From contig REEG01000134.1 of NCBI GenBank assembly GCA_007695195.1, positions 1-44,181 on the forward strand: a stretch of DNA of 44,181 nt. The letters run 5' to 3'. Origin of the DNA: Gemmatimonadales bacterium (GTDB taxonomy: Bacteria > Gemmatimonadota > Gemmatimonadetes > Longimicrobiales > Gaopeijiaceae). Below, piece by piece: positions 19,901-27,675 of this stretch (positions within the stretch are counted from its first letter, which is position 1; every line of letters begins with the position of its first letter). Both the position numbers and the translations under genes were made by a program. The notes beneath the pieces are model-generated. The model did not search any database. It was not told the origin of the DNA and saw only the letters and a program-made list of their open reading frames with translations.

Positions 19901-20223
19901 TGACTCCCAGCATAGAGGAGATCTTCGAGTCCAACCATCTCCTGGACCTCCTTCAGGTCCCGGCCACTCACCACTGCAACTGTGCAACACGAGGCCAACC
20001 GGTCCAGCACATCCCGCATCTCGTCGGACAGCAGCGCATTTTCCGGACGCTGCACGATGGGCGTCAGGGTCCCGTCGTAGTCCAAGAAGAAGACCAGTCT
20101 ACCCAGGACCGCCCGCTCGGCGAGGATATCGATTCGGTCCATGGCCGAGGTCGGCCGTTCTCCCTGCGTAGGGGAGGAATCGGGCGAGGCGTGCGCGTGA
20201 TCCCGATGGCGGGACTCAGTCAT
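16945..20223 (-). CDS. Trehalose-6-phosphatase / GH65 fusion
   Basis: 1092 residues. Residues 30-275 are a HAD-type trehalose-6-phosphate phosphatase: FFLDYDGTLTP with nucleophile Asp48 and acid Asp50, VVSGRD, GSHGFD, KKVFELQPDVDWHKG and IYIGDDVTDEDAF. Residues 300-1090 are a family GH65 enzyme (disaccharide phosphorylase/hydrolase): GNGNLVTRGAFEES, RGWHGEAYRGHIFWDELF, GVVGPDEFH with the likely general acid Glu788, KASKQADVLMLFYLF, and SHGSTLSQIVHSWVLAR. Mycobacterium OtsB1 (Rv2006) has the same combination. The fusion would dephosphorylate a phosphodisaccharide and then cleave the sugar, or act on separate alpha-glucosides. The ATG at 20223 has AAGGAG 7 bases upstream. No trehalose-phosphate synthase is in the window. 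Confidence 0.92.
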   Translation of the reverse strand: MTESRHRDHAHASPDSSPTQGERPTSAMDRIDILAERAVLGRLVFFLDYDGTLTPIVQRPENALLSDEMRDVLDRLASCCTVAVVSGRDLKEVQEMVGLEDLLYAGSHGFDISGPGGLLRSHDEARESLPELDAAEEALGERLAEVPGARVERKQFAIAVHYREVHDKEVHAVETAVDRVITECTGLRKKGGKKVFELQPDVDWHKGRAVEWILERLGWTGSDVLPIYIGDDVTDEDAFESLREIGVGIRVGPADEPTLAHHVLADTHEVLSFLRTVLERLGSPDVHQGPRHRELLPWTLAYREWNPEEQGLREALCALGNGNLVTRGAFEESAADGVHYPGTYLAGGYNRLETEVSGRILVNEDLVNWPNWLPLTFRVGDDPWFSMDQVEVLDFDYRLDVEKGVLTREVEFRDPGGREFSLVSRRLVHMAHPHLAAIRWDLKPLNWSGEMEIRSGLDGSVINDNVARYGQLSKKHLRVLGTGVEGDDGIFLTAETNQSRKRMTQAARTRVFEEGAPAPTLREPHFEEESVSHLLRVRCHEGKTLSVEKVVSVRSSGDPAISETEVAARQDIRRAGNFEELLASHVRRWRNIWDISDIELHNGDVHTQLILRLHIFHLIQSVSTHTIDRDAGVPARGWHGEAYRGHIFWDELFIFPLLVFRMPEVTRALLMYRYRRLDEARLLASDSGFHGAMYPWQSGSDGREETQVLHLNPKSGRWVPDTTHRQRHVNAAIAYNVWSYYKITHDLEFLDSFGAEMILEIARFWASLTEWDPRRERYVIEGVVGPDEFHTQDPNRDGPALANNAYTNVMASWVLRCALRVLKLLDEERTDWLKQELGLTGTEIAQWGHMARKLMVPFHDDGIISQFEGYERLEEFDWAGYRDRHDDIHRLDRLLEAEGDDVNRYKASKQADVLMLFYLFSFDELVDLFGHMGYEFTQETMDRTVKYYMTRTSHGSTLSQIVHSWVLARSDRAQAWSFWQQALHSDIEDIQGGTTPEGIHLGAMSGTVDIIHRGHTGMVIEEDVLRFDPLLPDEISDVRMRMRYRGHWLTLFMGRDNFQVAVDRGSSPSVKVAVRDEVVELAPGHSHTFELE

Positions 20224-20386
20224 CTCACTTCTCCTTAATGGCGGTCGGAACTTGGAGGACGGCACTTGGATGGGCCGGAATGTGTATCTTCTGACTGGGT
20301 CGTGCCCGAATACTTCGGCGCCAACCCACAATTCTGACTCGTTAGATCATGAATCAGACAAAAATGGATATTCAGTGGAGATTCGC

Positions 20387-20839
20387 ATGAGATTTCAAGG
20401 ATTCAAGGTTCGTCGCATGGCTCTACCCGTTCTTCTGCTCCTGGCCGCCATGGGCTGGTCGCCCACCCCGGCCGTCGCCCAGGACACTGCCATCTTCGTC
20501 GTGGTGACTCAGGAAGACAACATGACCCAGGGCATGGCCATGGTCTTGGCCAACCAGAGCCTGGACCAGGGCGCCGAGGTCCGGGTCCTCCTGTGTGGGG
20601 CCGGAGCCACCCTGGCTCTTTCCGGTCATGACGGAGAGCTTCTGCAGCCCCGTGAGGTCTCCCCCGGTCAGCTCCTGAACCGACTCATTTCCCAGGGCGC
20701 CCAGGTGGATGTGTGCGCCATCTTCCTTCCCAACACCGAGTGGACCGAGGCCGACCTTCGGGAAGGGGTGGGAGTGGCCCAGCCTCCTGAGGTGGCGGCC
20801 TACATGCTCCGGCCCTCTGTCCGCTACTTCACCTTCTGA
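20387..20839 (+). CDS. Exported DsrE-like protein
   Basis: 150 residues. A signal peptide (MRFQGFKVRRMALPVLLLL, cleavage likely after AVA at about 31) sends it across the inner membrane. The mature part resembles the DsrE/YchN fold: FVVVTQEDNMTQGMAMVLANQ, GAEVRVLLCGAG, LLNRLISQGAQVDVCAIF, then PSVRYFTF. The Cys in VDVC aligns with the reactive Cys region of related sulfur-relay proteins. Most DsrE proteins are cytoplasmic, so an exported form is less usual. GGAG lies 6 bases before the ATG. No sulfur-oxidation genes are adjacent, so the role is open. Confidence 0.75.
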   Translation: MRFQGFKVRRMALPVLLLLAAMGWSPTPAVAQDTAIFVVVTQEDNMTQGMAMVLANQSLDQGAEVRVLLCGAGATLALSGHDGELLQPREVSPGQLLNRLISQGAQVDVCAIFLPNTEWTEADLREGVGVAQPPEVAAYMLRPSVRYFTF

Positions 20840-20906
20840 CTCTGATGCTCCAGCCGGCGCCCCGGGGGGGGGACGGTTGCGTGCTCGTGCCCCCGGGAGA
20901 TCCGGC

Positions 20907-22898
20907 TCAGGCGGAGGGGGAGGGATCCTCCCCCTCCGCTTCGGGCAGGAGGACTGTGAAGCAGGTCCCTTCGCCGGGGCTGCTCTCGACCGAGATATGC
21001 CCCCCATTCTGCCGGACGATTCCGTACACCGTGGCCAGCCCCAGCCCGGTCCCCTGTCCGAGTTGCTTGGTGGTGAAGAAGGGTTCGAAGATGCGGCGGC
21101 GAACCACCTCCTCCATCCCCATCCCTTCGTCTCGGATACTGAGACGGAGATAGGTTCCGGGGCTGGGTTGGTCCAGGTCAGCGTCCTCGCCGCCTGGTAC
21201 GACGAAGCGATCCAGGGTAATCTCCACGATTCCTCCGTTGGGCATGGCATCCCGGGCGTTCAGCACCAGGTTGGAAACCACCTGTTCAAGTTGGCTCCGA
21301 TCGGCAAGCACCCCGGTTTGGGATGTGTCGATCCTCGTTTCAATGCCGATGTGGTCTCCCAACAAACGCTTGAGCATGGAGAGGGTTTCCGCCACCACTT
21401 CCGCAAGATCCAGGGTCCGCGGCCGCATGACCTGGCGTCGTCCGAAGGCCAGGAGTTGGGCGGTGAGCCGTGCGGCCCGTTCCGCTGCCTCATGGACTTC
21501 CTGGAATTCGTTCCGTAAGGGATCTCCCTTGGGGAGCTCCCGGAGCTTGACCTCGGTAGAAGACAGAATGACGGTGAGGAAGTTGTTGAAGTCGTGAGCG
21601 ATCCCCCCGGCCAGGCGCCCGATGCTCTCCAGCTTCTGGCTCCGTAGGAGTCGGTCTTCCAACGCCCTTCTCTCGGTGATATCCATCACCATTCCCACCA
21701 GGCGAAGAGGACGTCCGGTTTCATCCCGGTACACCTCGCCTCGCTGGAAGATGGTACGGAAATCCCCGTCCGGTCGCTGGATGCGATATTCCACGTCCAG
21801 GGTCGACTCGCCCTCCCGAGCCCGCTGAAGCGCCCGTCCCAGGCGATCTCGATCCTCGGGGATCACCATGGACAGGAAGTTCCGCAGGTCGTGGTTCAAC
21901 CCCTCGGCCGAAACTCCAAAGATGCGGTGGGTCTGTCCGGACCAACGGAGGTGGCGTCCACGCACTTCGTACTCCCAGGTGCCCATTCGTGCGATCCGCT
22001 GGGCATTGTTCAGAAGCGCTTCACTGCGGCGTAGTCGCTCTTCGTCCTCCAGGCGGCGGGTGATGTCATGTCCCGTCAGGTAGAGGAGCTTGTCTTCCCG
22101 CGCCGGCATACCTGACCAGGAAAGCGTCCGGCACTCGCCGCCTCGCCCCACGAACCGGGCGTCGAAGCGGGAGCCGGCCAGCCCCGAGGCAAGACGGCTC
22201 AACTCAAGCTCTACCCGGGTCCGGTCCTGCTGATGGATCAGGTCCGGGAGTCGGGTGCCGAGAAGGTCAGGTGTGTCATACCCCGACATTCGCTCGGTGG
22301 AAGGACTCACCATGCGGATAGTCCCATCCAGATCCAGCACCACCATGGGGTCCGGGGCCAGTTCGAATACCTGCTCCAGCCGCCGGGTGGCCCGCTTCTC
22401 GGCGGTGACATCCACCAGGGCCAGGAGTCCCAGACTCCGACCCCCATCAGCGCCCACCGGGGAAGCGTCGATACGGACGGTGAGGGACCGACCTTCCGTA
22501 TCCCGGAGACGGCACTCCTCTCGGGCGCTCTCCCCATCATCCAGAACCCGGGCCAGCACCCGCCCCAGCGTCTCCCGCTCCCCCGCCGGTACATGCTTCC
22601 GGAAGAATTCGGTCCGCAATTGGGCCGGGGGCGCACCCAGGAGCTGGGCGGCCGTCTGGTTGACCTCACGGATGCGGCGGTCCGAGTCGATGACCAGGAA
22701 CCCCGCCGGGGAAAGATCGAAGAGCTGGAAGTAGCGCTGACGGGCATCTTCCAGGGATGCCTGCGTTTCCCGAAGCTCCTGGTTCTGCATCTCCAACTCC
22801 ACCTGGTGGATCTGGAGCTCTGCCAGGAGTTCATGGGAAGGGCGATCCCTTCGATGGTCCTTTGAAGCGCCTCCTCCTTCGCGGGGAGAGGTGCTCAC
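20907..22898 (-). CDS. Three-PAS sensor histidine kinase
   Basis: 663 residues, soluble. After a short coiled coil (LLAELQIHQVELEMQNQELR, about 25-50) come three PAS domains: about 50-170 (FDLSPAGFLVIDSDRRI), 175-295 (LAPDPMVVLDLDGTI) and 300-425 (AQRIARMGTWEYEVRG). The kinase core has GRLAGGIAHDFNNFLTVILS with the phosphoacceptor His, then SNLVLNARDAMPNGG, DEGMGM, FEPFFTTK and GTGLGLATVYGI. No receiver domain. GTG start with GAGGGA 5 bases upstream. It follows the CheB/CheR fusion by 43 bases on the same strand. The fusion lacks a kinase core and ends in PAS domains, so the pair probably works together. Confidence 0.9.
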   Translation of the reverse strand: MSTSPREGGGASKDHRRDRPSHELLAELQIHQVELEMQNQELRETQASLEDARQRYFQLFDLSPAGFLVIDSDRRIREVNQTAAQLLGAPPAQLRTEFFRKHVPAGERETLGRVLARVLDDGESAREECRLRDTEGRSLTVRIDASPVGADGGRSLGLLALVDVTAEKRATRRLEQVFELAPDPMVVLDLDGTIRMVSPSTERMSGYDTPDLLGTRLPDLIHQQDRTRVELELSRLASGLAGSRFDARFVGRGGECRTLSWSGMPAREDKLLYLTGHDITRRLEDEERLRRSEALLNNAQRIARMGTWEYEVRGRHLRWSGQTHRIFGVSAEGLNHDLRNFLSMVIPEDRDRLGRALQRAREGESTLDVEYRIQRPDGDFRTIFQRGEVYRDETGRPLRLVGMVMDITERRALEDRLLRSQKLESIGRLAGGIAHDFNNFLTVILSSTEVKLRELPKGDPLRNEFQEVHEAAERAARLTAQLLAFGRRQVMRPRTLDLAEVVAETLSMLKRLLGDHIGIETRIDTSQTGVLADRSQLEQVVSNLVLNARDAMPNGGIVEITLDRFVVPGGEDADLDQPSPGTYLRLSIRDEGMGMEEVVRRRIFEPFFTTKQLGQGTGLGLATVYGIVRQNGGHISVESSPGEGTCFTVLLPEAEGEDPSPSA
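20911..20939. terminator. Long GC hairpin between convergent genes
   Basis: GCGGAGGGGGAGG (20911-20923) pairs perfectly with CCTCCCCCTCCGC (20927-20939) around a 3-base loop, GAT. It lies 72 bases after the DsrE-like gene and covers the last codons of the convergent kinase gene. No T-tract follows on either strand, so it is a possible, not a classical, terminator. Confidence 0.4.
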
Positions 22899-22941
22899 CG
22901 GAATCCCTCAGGAGAAGCAACGCAGATTGGGTCCCTGGTCA

Positions 22942-25900
22942 TCAATCCTGCTCTCCGGTACCAGTCGTCTCGGGAACCAGGACGAAGATCACACCATCCC
23001 GGTGGCCGTCGGGATGGATCATGGGCGCGAGCCAGAGCGTGCACGGGGTGGAAGACTCCGGAGTTGACCCGTTGACCCGAGCACGCCGCGTCTCTATCGG
23101 GCCACTTCCCTTGCCCTGCCCTGCCAGTGTGAGCAACTCCTGCTCCATGTTCATCCGTTCGGGGGGAATCAGGTCGAAATAGTCCATGCCCACCATGCCG
23201 GCTGGGGAAACCCCCAGGACGTCACCGGTGGGACCGGACATGGAGGTAATGCGCCCTTCGCCGTCGGTCGTTCCAACGAGGGAAGAGGGATCGCGGACCA
23301 GCGCCAGCAGACTCCCCAGCGCGGCTTCAGCCTGACGTCGCGTGGTCACGTCGAAGTGGGCGATCACCAGCCCCGATCGGTCCGGGAGGCTGGTGGCCGT
23401 GACCACGAACCACCGGTATTCACCGGGTGAGTGGCAGGGGTATTCCAGGGAGAAGGAGTCCCGTTCGCCCTCCAGGACGGACCGGAACCCGGACAGGCAG
23501 GTCCCGGCCTCCCGGCTCCGCTCGCCGTCCGATTCCCGACAGACCCCGAAGTAGTTGGTGCCGACTCCAACTCCACCGGAGGGGATGCTCCCAACGCCAT
23601 CGAGACTGTTCCGAGCGGCAAAATCCATCCAGGGTTGGTTCACGGCGATGATCACCCCTTCCGGGTCCAGCACGGCCACGTTGGCTGGAATCGCGTCCAT
23701 GACGCCCCGAATGAGCCGGCTCTGGCGGGCTTCCCTCTCCTCGGCACGCCGGCGCTCCGTGATGTCGATGACGGTGAGGACCATCCCCTCGATCAAACCG
23801 GTCTCGGTCCGGTACGGCATCATACGCAGCAGGAAGACGCGACCATCGGGCTGATCCGAAACCACTTCGCCCCCTTCCTCCCGGAGCAGAACGGAGCGGG
23901 CCATGTCCGGAAGATCGGGCTCGTGGAGATGACGAGCCAGGAGCTCAATGGGAACGCCCACATCCCCCTCCTTTACCGGAATCAGCCGTTCGAGACTTGC
24001 CGAGAGCTTGCGAATCCGGAGGTCTTGATCCAGAAGCAGGGTTCCTACGCTTGAGCTGGCGAAGAGGTTGTTGATGTCGTTGGTCAGTTCGTTCAGTTCC
24101 TCAATCCGGTACTGGGACTCCGAGTTGACGGTCTGGAGCTCCTCGTTCACCGACTGAAGCTCCTCATTGGTGGACTGTAGCTCTTCGTTTGTGGCCAGAA
24201 GCTCCTCGTTGGAAGACTGGAGTTCTTCATTGGATGTCTCGAGCTCCTCCACCGTGGCCTGCAGGCTCTCCTTGGTATAGACCAATTCCTGCTCCGTCTC
24301 GGCGAGGCGCCGGGCCAGAGCAGGACTCGCCTCTTCCGGATCGTATTCCTCAACTGACGCCGGGTCGTGGGTCTCACGCTCCCTTTCCTCGATGAAGACC
24401 AGGCGGAGTGCCGGCCCATCAATCTTTTCACGACCTACGTCCCGGATCCGGATGCGCACGGTCCGCACCATGTCGCCGTCCCTGATCCGGACATTGTCCA
24501 GGGTGAACTCACCGCCCTCACGGTCGACCCGATGGAGGGCTGTCCGCAGGGCCGGAGCAATGTTGTGCTGCGTCAGGCGAAGGAGGTCATTGCTCACCGA
24601 TCCCTCCCGGAACCGCAGGTACTCGGTGGCCCCACCGAAGAGGTGAACCACTTCGTTGCGGTGGTTCACCACGATGCACGCCGGCGAGTAGTCCGAGATG
24701 ATCTCCCGGTAGATGGTCTCCAACCGATGAAGCGCTTGAGAACGATCGGCAGCGGCGCTTTCGGCCGCGGGACCGGTGGTGGGAAGAGGGGTGCGGGGAC
24801 CGCCCTGGAGGGGAGGGGCCAGCGTTCTGGGAAGCGTCACCCCGCTCCGGGCCTGGAAGATCCGGTGCTTCAGACTGATCCCGCTGAAGCGGCTGGTCTG
24901 CTCGCCCAGGCTCTCGCTGGAGCCCAGGAAGAGGATGCCGTCCTTGCGCAGGGCATAGTGGAACATGGCCAGTACGCGGCTCTGGAGGGGCTGGCTGAAG
25001 TAGATGAGCGCATTCCGGCAACTGATGAGGTCGATGCGCGTGAAGGGCGGATCTTTCAGGACGTTGTGCTGGGCGAAGGTCACCATCTCCCGAAGGGACC
25101 GGGTGACCCGGTAGCCTCCCTGGGTGGCGGTGAAGTAGGTGTTCAGCTTCGACACGGGAATGTTGGTGACTTCGCTCTCCGTGTAGAATCCCTGGCTGGC
25201 AGTGTGGATGAAGGTGGACGAGATGTCGGTACCGAAGATGGTCACTTCCCGTCTGCGTCCGGTCCGGCGCATGGCATCGGCCAGGAGCATGGCGATGGAG
25301 TAGGCCTCCTCGCCGGTGGCACACGCCGGTACCCAGACCCGCACCGCTTCCTTCTCCGAGCCACGCGCCAGGATTCCCGGGACCACCTCCTGAGCCAGCG
25401 TTTCCCACGACTCCGGATCCCGGAAGAAGTTGGTCACCCCGATGAGGAATTCGTTGAAGAGCTGGTCCAACTCTTCGGGAAAGCGCTGAACGAAGGACTC
25501 GTACTCCTTCAGGCTGTGGAGTTGGTTGACGGAGATGCGGCGCGCCACCCGACGGTCGATGGTGGAGGCCTTATAGAAGGAGAAGTCAACCCCCGTCCGT
25601 TCCCGGAGGCGGAGGAAGAGCCTCCGCATGGTTACGTCGGTTGAGCCCTCTTCGCGTTGAATGAGCTCCTGGCGGGCCGCGAAGGGGTGGCGAACGAAAC
25701 GGAGGAGTTGCTCGGGCATCTCTTCCGGCGGGAGCACGAAGTCCGCGAGGCCCGTGGCGATTGCGCTCCTTGGCATCCCGTCGAACTGGGCCGAACCCTC
25801 ACTCTGTACCATGACCAGGCCGCCCACCTCCTTGATGGCCCGGATCCCCATGGTCCCGTCGCTCCCTGTTCCGGAGAGCACAACTCCCACGGCCCGGCCT

Positions 25901-26415
25901 CCCACATCCTCGGCAAGGCTCCGGAAGAAGATGTCGATGGCCAGGTTGACGCCCCTGGATGAGTCCGGGGGAACGTGGAGAAGTCTGCCCTGGTGCACCT
26001 TCAGGTTGGTGCGGGGCGGGATCAGATAGATGTGGCCCTCCTCCACCCGGGTTCCATCTTCGGCCCGATGGACGGGAAGGCGGGTCTGGCGTGACAGAAG
26101 CTCCACCATGAAGCTTCTGTGGTCCGGAGAGAGGTGCTGGATCACCACGAAGGCCATGCCACAGTCAGGCGGCATGCCCTCGAAGAACTTGCCCAGTGCC
26201 TCGAGCCCACCGGCCGAGGCGCCCACACCCACCACAAAGAACTCGTCGTCTTGCGGGCACTTCTGGTCTCCGGTCGGGGGGACGGCGGCCGGGACCCGAC
26301 CCTCCGACTCCGATGCCTCCGTTGGAACTTCGGACCCGTCGGGGGGATCTTGCGGAGCTTCCACCATATCCGCCTTCGGTGGCTGGGGGTTCGTCTCGGA
26401 TTCGGACTCGGTCAC
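22942..26415 (-). CDS. CheB/CheR/PAS fusion protein
   Basis: 1157 residues. Residues 58-240 are a CheB-type methylesterase with the triad elements GVGASAGG (Ser), VIQHLSPDH (His) and LSGTGSDG (Asp). Residues 265-520 are a CheR-type methyltransferase: [43 protein letters not shown] and [16 protein letters not shown]-like segment then precedes a coiled coil built from repeats of NEELQS/NEELLA (about 725-770), followed by further PAS domains ending at the C-terminus. Such fusions, often called CheB/CheR hybrids, act outside classic chemotaxis clusters; no CheA, CheW or receptor gene is here. GTG start with GGAGG 5 bases upstream. First gene of a two-gene unit with the three-PAS kinase. Confidence 0.92.
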   Translation of the reverse strand: MTESESETNPQPPKADMVEAPQDPPDGSEVPTEASESEGRVPAAVPPTGDQKCPQDDEFFVVGVGASAGGLEALGKFFEGMPPDCGMAFVVIQHLSPDHRSFMVELLSRQTRLPVHRAEDGTRVEEGHIYLIPPRTNLKVHQGRLLHVPPDSSRGVNLAIDIFFRSLAEDVGGRAVGVVLSGTGSDGTMGIRAIKEVGGLVMVQSEGSAQFDGMPRSAIATGLADFVLPPEEMPEQLLRFVRHPFAARQELIQREEGSTDVTMRRLFLRLRERTGVDFSFYKASTIDRRVARRISVNQLHSLKEYESFVQRFPEELDQLFNEFLIGVTNFFRDPESWETLAQEVVPGILARGSEKEAVRVWVPACATGEEAYSIAMLLADAMRRTGRRREVTIFGTDISSTFIHTASQGFYTESEVTNIPVSKLNTYFTATQGGYRVTRSLREMVTFAQHNVLKDPPFTRIDLISCRNALIYFSQPLQSRVLAMFHYALRKDGILFLGSSESLGEQTSRFSGISLKHRIFQARSGVTLPRTLAPPLQGGPRTPLPTTGPAAESAAADRSQALHRLETIYREIISDYSPACIVVNHRNEVVHLFGGATEYLRFREGSVSNDLLRLTQHNIAPALRTALHRVDREGGEFTLDNVRIRDGDMVRTVRIRIRDVGREKIDGPALRLVFIEERERETHDPASVEEYDPEEASPALARRLAETEQELVYTKESLQATVEELETSNEELQSSNEELLATNEELQSTNEELQSVNEELQTVNSESQYRIEELNELTNDINNLFASSSVGTLLLDQDLRIRKLSASLERLIPVKEGDVGVPIELLARHLHEPDLPDMARSVLLREEGGEVVSDQPDGRVFLLRMMPYRTETGLIEGMVLTVIDITERRRAEEREARQSRLIRGVMDAIPANVAVLDPEGVIIAVNQPWMDFAARNSLDGVGSIPSGGVGVGTNYFGVCRESDGERSREAGTCLSGFRSVLEGERDSFSLEYPCHSPGEYRWFVVTATSLPDRSGLVIAHFDVTTRRQAEAALGSLLALVRDPSSLVGTTDGEGRITSMSGPTGDVLGVSPAGMVGMDYFDLIPPERMNMEQELLTLAGQGKGSGPIETRRARVNGSTPESSTPCTLWLAPMIHPDGHRDGVIFVLVPETTGTGEQD

Positions 26416-26598
26416 GCATTCCTCCGTGGAGGTAAAGCGGTGGAGCCGGATCCTTTGCTGGGCTGGACTCCGACGTCAGCCTGAAGGGCCGGCTGCCCCC
26501 ATTCACCGTTGGACTCGCGCAAAGTATCGGTCGGGTTATGGAATGAAAAGGACGAACTGGATGATGGGGGTATCTTGAGCCAGGAAGGTGACACAACG

Positions 26599-27621
26599 GT
26601 GGCGGCGTCCGAATCGACCGGAATCGCCGGCGCCGACCGAATGGCGCGCGGATCCTCCGGGGAGACGGCGGTCGACGCCCCCGCTCCGGCAAGTGATCCC
26701 ATCACCGACCTTGGGCTGGTGGGGCTAACCCTTATCTGGGGGAGCAACTTCGCCGTGGTGAAGTGGGCTCTGGACGTGCTCTCACCTCTGGCCCTGAACG
26801 CCTTGCGGTTTCCGCTGGCCTGTCTGGTCATCTGGGTCGTGGTCCGGGCCACCGGGCCCCTACCGCGGATCCGGAAGCGTGATCTCCCGGCCCTGCTGGG
26901 CCTTGGTTTCCTGGGGAACGCGGCCTATCAACTCCTCTTCATCTACGGACTGGATGGGACCCGGGCGGGGAATGCCGCGCTTCTCATGGCCACGGTTCCG
27001 GTCTGGGCCCTGCTTCTGGCGGCGGTGACACGGGAGGGGACGCTGGACCGCACGGTCTGGTGGGGGGTCCTCCTCACTGTGGCTGGGGTCGGGCTCATGG
27101 TGGTGGGGGGGAGTGGCGGGGTGGGGATCGAGGGCGCTTCCCTGCGGGGAGATGTTCTCATGCTCCTGGCGGCCATGAGTTGGGCGGCCTATACGGTGGG
27201 GACCCGCCCCCTGAGCCTTCGGTATGGTGCCCTTCCCGTCATCGCCTGGACCCTTTGGTCCGGGTCCGCCGTGCTCGTGCTCCTGGGGCTACCCTCATTG
27301 GGCGATGCCCGGCTCTCGTCGTTGGGCGTCGGGCCCTGGATCGCCGTGGTGTTCTCGGGCGTGTTCTCCCTGGGGGTGGCCTACCTGCTCTGGTATCGGG
27401 GGGTGGTGCGTCTCGGGAGTGCACGAACCTCGGCCTACGCCAACCTGGTTCCCGTGGTAGCGCTGGTGGTGGCCTGGTACTGGCTGGGCGAGGTTCCAAC
27501 CGGAATCCAGTTGGCAGGGGCCGCGGTCATCCTTTCGGGGATCGTGATGGCGCGGTGGGGAGGGCGCTGGTGGGCCGGGAAGAGGGCGAGTCGCGCTGAG
27601 GTGGGCTCAGGCTCTTCCTGA
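26599..27621 (+). CDS. EamA/DMT-family transporter
   Basis: About 340 residues with some ten hydrophobic helices in two EamA halves. Signature phrases include GLTLIWGSNFAVVKWAL, ALRFPLACLVIW, ALLMATVPVWALLLA in the first half and LLAAMSWAAYTVGTRPL, FSLGVAYLLWYRGVVRLG, YANLVPVVALVVAWYWLGE in the second. Members export amino acids, nucleotides or other small metabolites across the inner membrane; the substrate cannot be read from sequence. I prefer the GTG at 26599, with AGGAAGG about 10 bases upstream; a TTG at 26509 or an ATG at 26641 are alternatives, and the first 40 residues are hydrophilic and poorly constrained. Confidence 0.88.
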   Translation: MAASESTGIAGADRMARGSSGETAVDAPAPASDPITDLGLVGLTLIWGSNFAVVKWALDVLSPLALNALRFPLACLVIWVVVRATGPLPRIRKRDLPALLGLGFLGNAAYQLLFIYGLDGTRAGNAALLMATVPVWALLLAAVTREGTLDRTVWWGVLLTVAGVGLMVVGGSGGVGIEGASLRGDVLMLLAAMSWAAYTVGTRPLSLRYGALPVIAWTLWSGSAVLVLLGLPSLGDARLSSLGVGPWIAVVFSGVFSLGVAYLLWYRGVVRLGSARTSAYANLVPVVALVVAWYWLGEVPTGIQLAGAAVILSGIVMARWGGRWWAGKRASRAEVGSGSS

Positions 27622-27675
27622 CCCTAACCCCCACTCTGAATCCTTCTCCGGTTCGGGGGCGTAGAGAGAGGTGCC

